From an uncultured Bacteroidota bacterium (GTDB taxonomy: Bacteria; Bacteroidota; Bacteroidia; Chitinophagales; Chitinophagaceae), in contig CAIVHI010000171.1 of assembly GCA_903905685.1 (NCBI GenBank), positions 1-17,278 of the forward strand: a stretch of 17,278 nt of DNA, written 5' to 3'. How positions within the stretch are numbered: the first letter of the stretch is position 1; each line of letters begins with the position of its first letter. Below the pieces are notes generated by a model. That model had not been told where the DNA came from, did not search any database, and saw only the letters and a program-made list of their open reading frames with translations. Both the position numbers and the translations under genes were made by a program. Positions 14,582 to 17,278 of this stretch are shown piece by piece.

Positions 14582-15223
14582 TCAATCCTCGTCCGGCTCG
14601 CTCAATACGGCTTCCAGTTCCGACAAAATCATGGCGGTTGCACCCCAAATGATGGTCTCATCGGGCAGTATATAGGCATTTACCCCCTTTATGGTCAGGC
14701 CGTTGGCAGGCGACAAGACATCCCTTTTGTGTTTGCGGCCCGGTTGAAACAACACGCCAAGCGGTACCTCAAAGGTATGTGCCACCTCATTTCTGCTCAG
14801 TACAACGGGCGGAAGCCGTTCTGCAAACCCCACGGCGGGAAAAACATTGAAATTGCTGACGGGGATGTATAGGGGTGTGAGTGCCCCCAATATCTGTACT
14901 TTCTCTCGCGGGATACCCACCTCCTCCTCCGTTTCACGAAGTGCAGTGGCAATCATGTCTTTGTCGGCGTGGTCTCGGCTGCCTCCGGGAAAGCTCACTT
15001 GGCCGCTGTGTGCGGTGCCGTCTTCCGTGCGCTTCATCAGCAGTACATTCAATTGCCCGTCTACCGGGAACAGCAGGCACAGCACGCCGCCTTGGCGGGC
15101 GTTGTCGGGGATTACCGTAGGCAACGGAAACACGCGACCCACCATTTTCTCGTGGGCTGGCCTACCGGGAAGTGGTGCAGCGAGCCGTTTGCGGAGCTTT
15201 TCTATGATGGAATAGTCGAACAA
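14582..15223 (-). CDS. Nudix hydrolase, CoA pyrophosphatase (NudL) type
   Basis: This 213-residue Nudix enzyme of the CoA-diphosphatase group is expected to split CoA or acyl-CoA into 3',5'-ADP and phosphopantetheine. The group-specific motif LLMKRTEDGTAHSGQVSFPG (61-80) precedes the Nudix box, which runs from GG (80-81) through ALRETEEEVGI (94-104) with the catalytic RE-x-x-EE. As in E. coli NudL, the central Glu of the generic Nudix box is absent. The start is uncertain. The frame is open back to a TAA at 15251-15253 but holds no ATG or GTG, only TTG at 15223. An ATG at 15245 lies in another frame. So either a TTG start or an N-terminal frameshift must be assumed. It is convergent with the DUF4834 gene. 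Confidence 0.88.
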   Translation of the reverse strand: MFDYSIIEKLRKRLAAPLPGRPAHEKMVGRVFPLPTVIPDNARQGGVLCLLFPVDGQLNVLLMKRTEDGTAHSGQVSFPGGSRDHADKDMIATALRETEEEVGIPREKVQILGALTPLYIPVSNFNVFPAVGFAERLPPVVLSRNEVAHTFEVPLGVLFQPGRKHKRDVLSPANGLTIKGVNAYILPDETIIWGATAMILSELEAVLSEPDED

Positions 15224-15298
15224 TTCGGAAAATTTCGGTGCGCATGCAATTTACGGAAAAGAGTCCGGTAAGCACCCGGAATGACGTAGACCCAATAC

Positions 15299-16327
15299 TT
15301 AGGTATGCACCTGCGGCAGAAATCCATTCACCCTTGGCAGTGGTGCACCCCACAAGCCGGGTAGCAGGTAGAGCGCAAATGCGAAAAACGCGATGGCGAA
15401 AAACAACCGCGTAAGTGAGACATAGTCGGCCCCAAAAATATTTTTCACGGTTACGTAGTCGTTCGAGAAATGCAGGTAGCCCAACATATAGAAGCCCATC
15501 ATGACACAGAGCATGATCCAGATGATGATGAAGATGTCGTGGTCCAAGATGTTCCAGCCCAAGGCCATATCGGTATTGGCCAAGAATTTGATGCCTATCA
15601 GCAATGAGAAGAAACCGAGCAATACTTTGACGTGGTTGAGCCAGTTGATGGACTTTGCAATGAGATTGAGGATGGAAGGAAAAATGACCGGCAGGCAGAA
15701 ACCTACGGAAAACGCCGCCATGGCGAATGTGGGGCCCCAGATGCCACCCTTGCCCGCAAAAACCAATACCAGCCCCACTATGGGCCCCGTAGACGAAATG
15801 GTAGCGAGCGGCAATATCAAGGCCAGGTAGAAAATGCCCTTGAAACTCTCAACCCCTATCAGGGAGTCTATTTTGTGCATCAGCCTCACCGGCAGGTTGA
15901 TTTCGAATGCCCCTAGGAAAGACAAACCCAAGCCCAGGAAGATGCGGCAAAAGAAGAGGTTGAATATCCAGTGGTGGGTCAATTTGTCGAGGCCCGTCGT
16001 GCCGATTATCAACGACACCAAGAGACCCAATGCCGTAAATATAGCGACAAGCGACCCCGTGTAAGACATGCTATTGAGGGTTTTGTGCCTGCCGGTCTTA
16101 CTGACCACCGAGATATAGCTGAGGGTGATGGGCAAAACTGCGTAGACGTAAGGCGTAACTACCGCAGCAAGGCCACCGGCAAATGCCTCCAAGATGACTA
16201 TATACAGCGGCTTCTCATGGGAAACCGCCGTGGGCACAACAGCGTGAACTGCGTTGGCAAGGCACGGTATGGTGGCCAACAACATGGCCAATAAACACCC
16301 CAAAATGCACAACAAGCTGTTTTTCAT
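15299..16327 (-). CDS. DsbD/CcdA-like multi-pass membrane protein lacking both redox cysteines
   Basis: This 342-residue membrane protein matches the central transmembrane domain of DsbD (cytochrome c biogenesis transmembrane region). It has a signal peptide (1-26, ending CLANA), a short periplasmic segment, then about eight membrane helices, ending in LYLLPGLWGAPLPRVNGFLP, as Bacteroidota DsbD proteins do. DsbD moves electrons from thioredoxin across the membrane through two buried cysteines in TPCV and SCTGP motifs. Here these read TPYV (Tyr60, codon TAC at 16150-16148) and SSTGP (Ser179, codon TCT at 15793-15791). Both sites are single-base changes from Cys codons, and surrounding residues are conserved. 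The N-terminal DsbD-alpha and C-terminal thioredoxin-like domains are also absent. It cannot work by the normal mechanism. Other cysteines (127, 211, 274) are not at catalytic positions. It lies 33 bases after the cyclase gene on the same strand. Confidence 0.88.
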   Translation of the reverse strand: MKNSLLCILGCLLAMLLATIPCLANAVHAVVPTAVSHEKPLYIVILEAFAGGLAAVVTPYVYAVLPITLSYISVVSKTGRHKTLNSMSYTGSLVAIFTALGLLVSLIIGTTGLDKLTHHWIFNLFFCRIFLGLGLSFLGAFEINLPVRLMHKIDSLIGVESFKGIFYLALILPLATISSTGPIVGLVLVFAGKGGIWGPTFAMAAFSVGFCLPVIFPSILNLIAKSINWLNHVKVLLGFFSLLIGIKFLANTDMALGWNILDHDIFIIIWIMLCVMMGFYMLGYLHFSNDYVTVKNIFGADYVSLTRLFFAIAFFAFALYLLPGLWGAPLPRVNGFLPQVHT

Positions 16328-16360
16328 GGCTGGGGATTGGCGTGGGGAAGATGAAGGGGG

Positions 16361-17278
16361 TTACATGTCGGAATCGTCTTCGAGCTTGCGCTCCACAAAA
16401 TACATGCTCAGGTCACCTTTGTTCTTGGCCTGTATCTTTCCGCGGAACGAGCAATCGAATTTGTCTTTCACTACATTGTAGGTGCTCTCGCTGATGTTGA
16501 TTTTGCCGGGCATACTGTTTTGCTCCATGCGGGCCGCGGTATTCACGGTATCGCCCCAAATGTCGAAAGCAAACTTCTTGATGCCCACAATTCCCGCTAC
16601 CACACTGCCGGTATGGGCACCTATGCGCACTTCGAACGTCAAATCTCCCAACTGCTTCTTGCGCTCCATTTGGAAGTCGCGGATTTCCAGCGCGGCCTTG
16701 ATTATTTTTTCGGCATGGTTGGGGTCGTTCACCGGCAAGCCCGATGCCGCCAAGTAGGCATCGCCCACGGTCTTGATTTTCTCGATGTTGTACTTGGTCA
16801 TGATGTTGTCATAACCCTTGAAACAGGCGTCGAGTTCGTTTACCAATTGTTGCGGCGTCATGCGCTCGGCCACCTTGGTAAAGCCTACAAAGTCGGAGAA
16901 GAACACGGTCACCTCGTCGAAGTACTTCGCATCTGCGGCACCTTTTTCCTTCAATTCTTCAGCCACTTCTGCAGGCAAGATGTTCAGCAGCAATTCGTCC
17001 GAGCGTTTTTTCTCCCTTGTGATGATTTTGTTCGACTTGTTTTGTTTCACATTGCTCCTCACCACCAAGAAGACGATGAACGCCAGTACGGCCATACCTA
17101 TATACAGGAATATCGATATGTTTTTCTTCCGTTCCACTTCCAATTTGTCTACCTGAATCTGTTTCTCGTCGAGTTCCTTTTTGGCTTCCGTCTCAAACTT
17201 CGTGAGTGCCTTTCTACTGTCTATGGTAGTTAAGGAGTCTTTTGCGGCCGCATATTGAACGAAGTTTTCGTACGCATC
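16361..17278 (-). CDS. Class III adenylate cyclase, membrane-anchored (5' end outside window)
   Basis: The reading frame runs to the window edge, so the N-terminus is missing; 305 residues are visible (numbered from the edge). Residues 1-50 are charged and helical, probably the end of a TPR or coiled-coil sensory region. One membrane helix follows (56-74), then a signalling linker LLNILPAEVAEELKEKG (97-113) and the catalytic domain (about 120-297). Metal-binding Asp129 (FFSDFVGFT) and Asp173 (KTVGDAY), adenine-selecting Lys169 and Asp239 (FDIWGDTVNTAARM), Asn246 and transition-state Arg250 are all present. This is the full set for an active enzyme making cAMP from ATP rather than cGMP. An internal TTG at 17143 is not the start. 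The DsbD-like gene follows 33 bases downstream and is probably co-transcribed. Confidence 0.94.
   Translation of the reverse strand, partial: DAYENFVQYAAAKDSLTTIDSRKALTKFETEAKKELDEKQIQVDKLEVERKKNISIFLYIGMAVLAFIVFLVVRSNVKQNKSNKIITREKKRSDELLLNILPAEVAEELKEKGAADAKYFDEVTVFFSDFVGFTKVAERMTPQQLVNELDACFKGYDNIMTKYNIEKIKTVGDAYLAASGLPVNDPNHAEKIIKAALEIRDFQMERKKQLGDLTFEVRIGAHTGSVVAGIVGIKKFAFDIWGDTVNTAARMEQNSMPGKINISESTYNVVKDKFDCSFRGKIQAKNKGDLSMYFVERKLEDDSDM

Noticed and set aside
1..17278. CRISPR array, insertion sequence, prophage, attachment site or secondary-metabolite cluster
   Set aside because: No regularly spaced repeats, transposase or integrase motifs, phage genes or biosynthetic core enzymes are visible. 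The tRNA-Leu 3' end is not repeated elsewhere in the window as an att site would be.

Overview
The window comes from a chromosome of a Bacteroidota (Bacteroidetes) bacterium with moderate GC content. I infer this from four things: several exact copies of the Bacteroidota sigma factor -7 element (TAnnTTTG) ahead of genes on both strands; families typical of the phylum (DUF5686 outer-membrane protein with a CarboxypepD_reg domain, DUF4834, a DUF4878-type lipoprotein, an S23-type four-helix-bundle protein); a parA-parB pair; and genes that mostly lack a clear Shine-Dalgarno sequence. I cannot name the genus.

Layout. Bases 1-1145 hold a class II tRNA-Leu(TAG), a pyrimidine-rich tandem and inverted repeat, an S23-type protein and a poorly coding stretch. 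Bases 1146-6089 are a + strand block: the DUF5686 outer-membrane protein, the translation-associated ATPase YchF, a YiiX/YebB-like cysteine hydrolase lipoprotein and a small DUF4878-like lipoprotein. The block is closed by a strong bidirectional hairpin terminator at 6096-6134. Bases 6336-8559 (- strand) are parA, parB and a YkgJ-type cysteine-cluster gene in one probable operon. Bases 8838-9679 (- strand) hold a secreted CarboxypepD_reg plus L,D-transpeptidase protein whose reading frame is broken by one missing base. Bases 9680-10105 contain no credible gene. Bases 10106-14566 (+ strand) hold a small membrane protein, a lytic transglycosylase, a penicillin-acylase-family hydrolase, a small membrane protein and a DUF4834 protein. 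Bases 14582-17278 (- strand) hold a CoA-pyrophosphatase-type Nudix hydrolase, a DsbD/CcdA-like membrane protein and a class III adenylate cyclase cut by the window end.

How the genes fit together. Much of the window concerns the cell envelope: OM assembly or surface protein, two lipoproteins, lytic transglycosylase, YkuD enzyme and Ntn acylase. The rest is housekeeping (YchF, ParAB, Nudix, tRNA). No phage, IS, CRISPR, toxin-antitoxin or biosynthetic cluster is visible. The most unusual item is the DsbD-like transporter, whose two catalytic cysteines are replaced by Tyr and Ser while the surrounding motifs are kept. The second is the frameshifted YkuD protein. The third is a pair of direct repeats with a 20-bp period in the long intergenic region.
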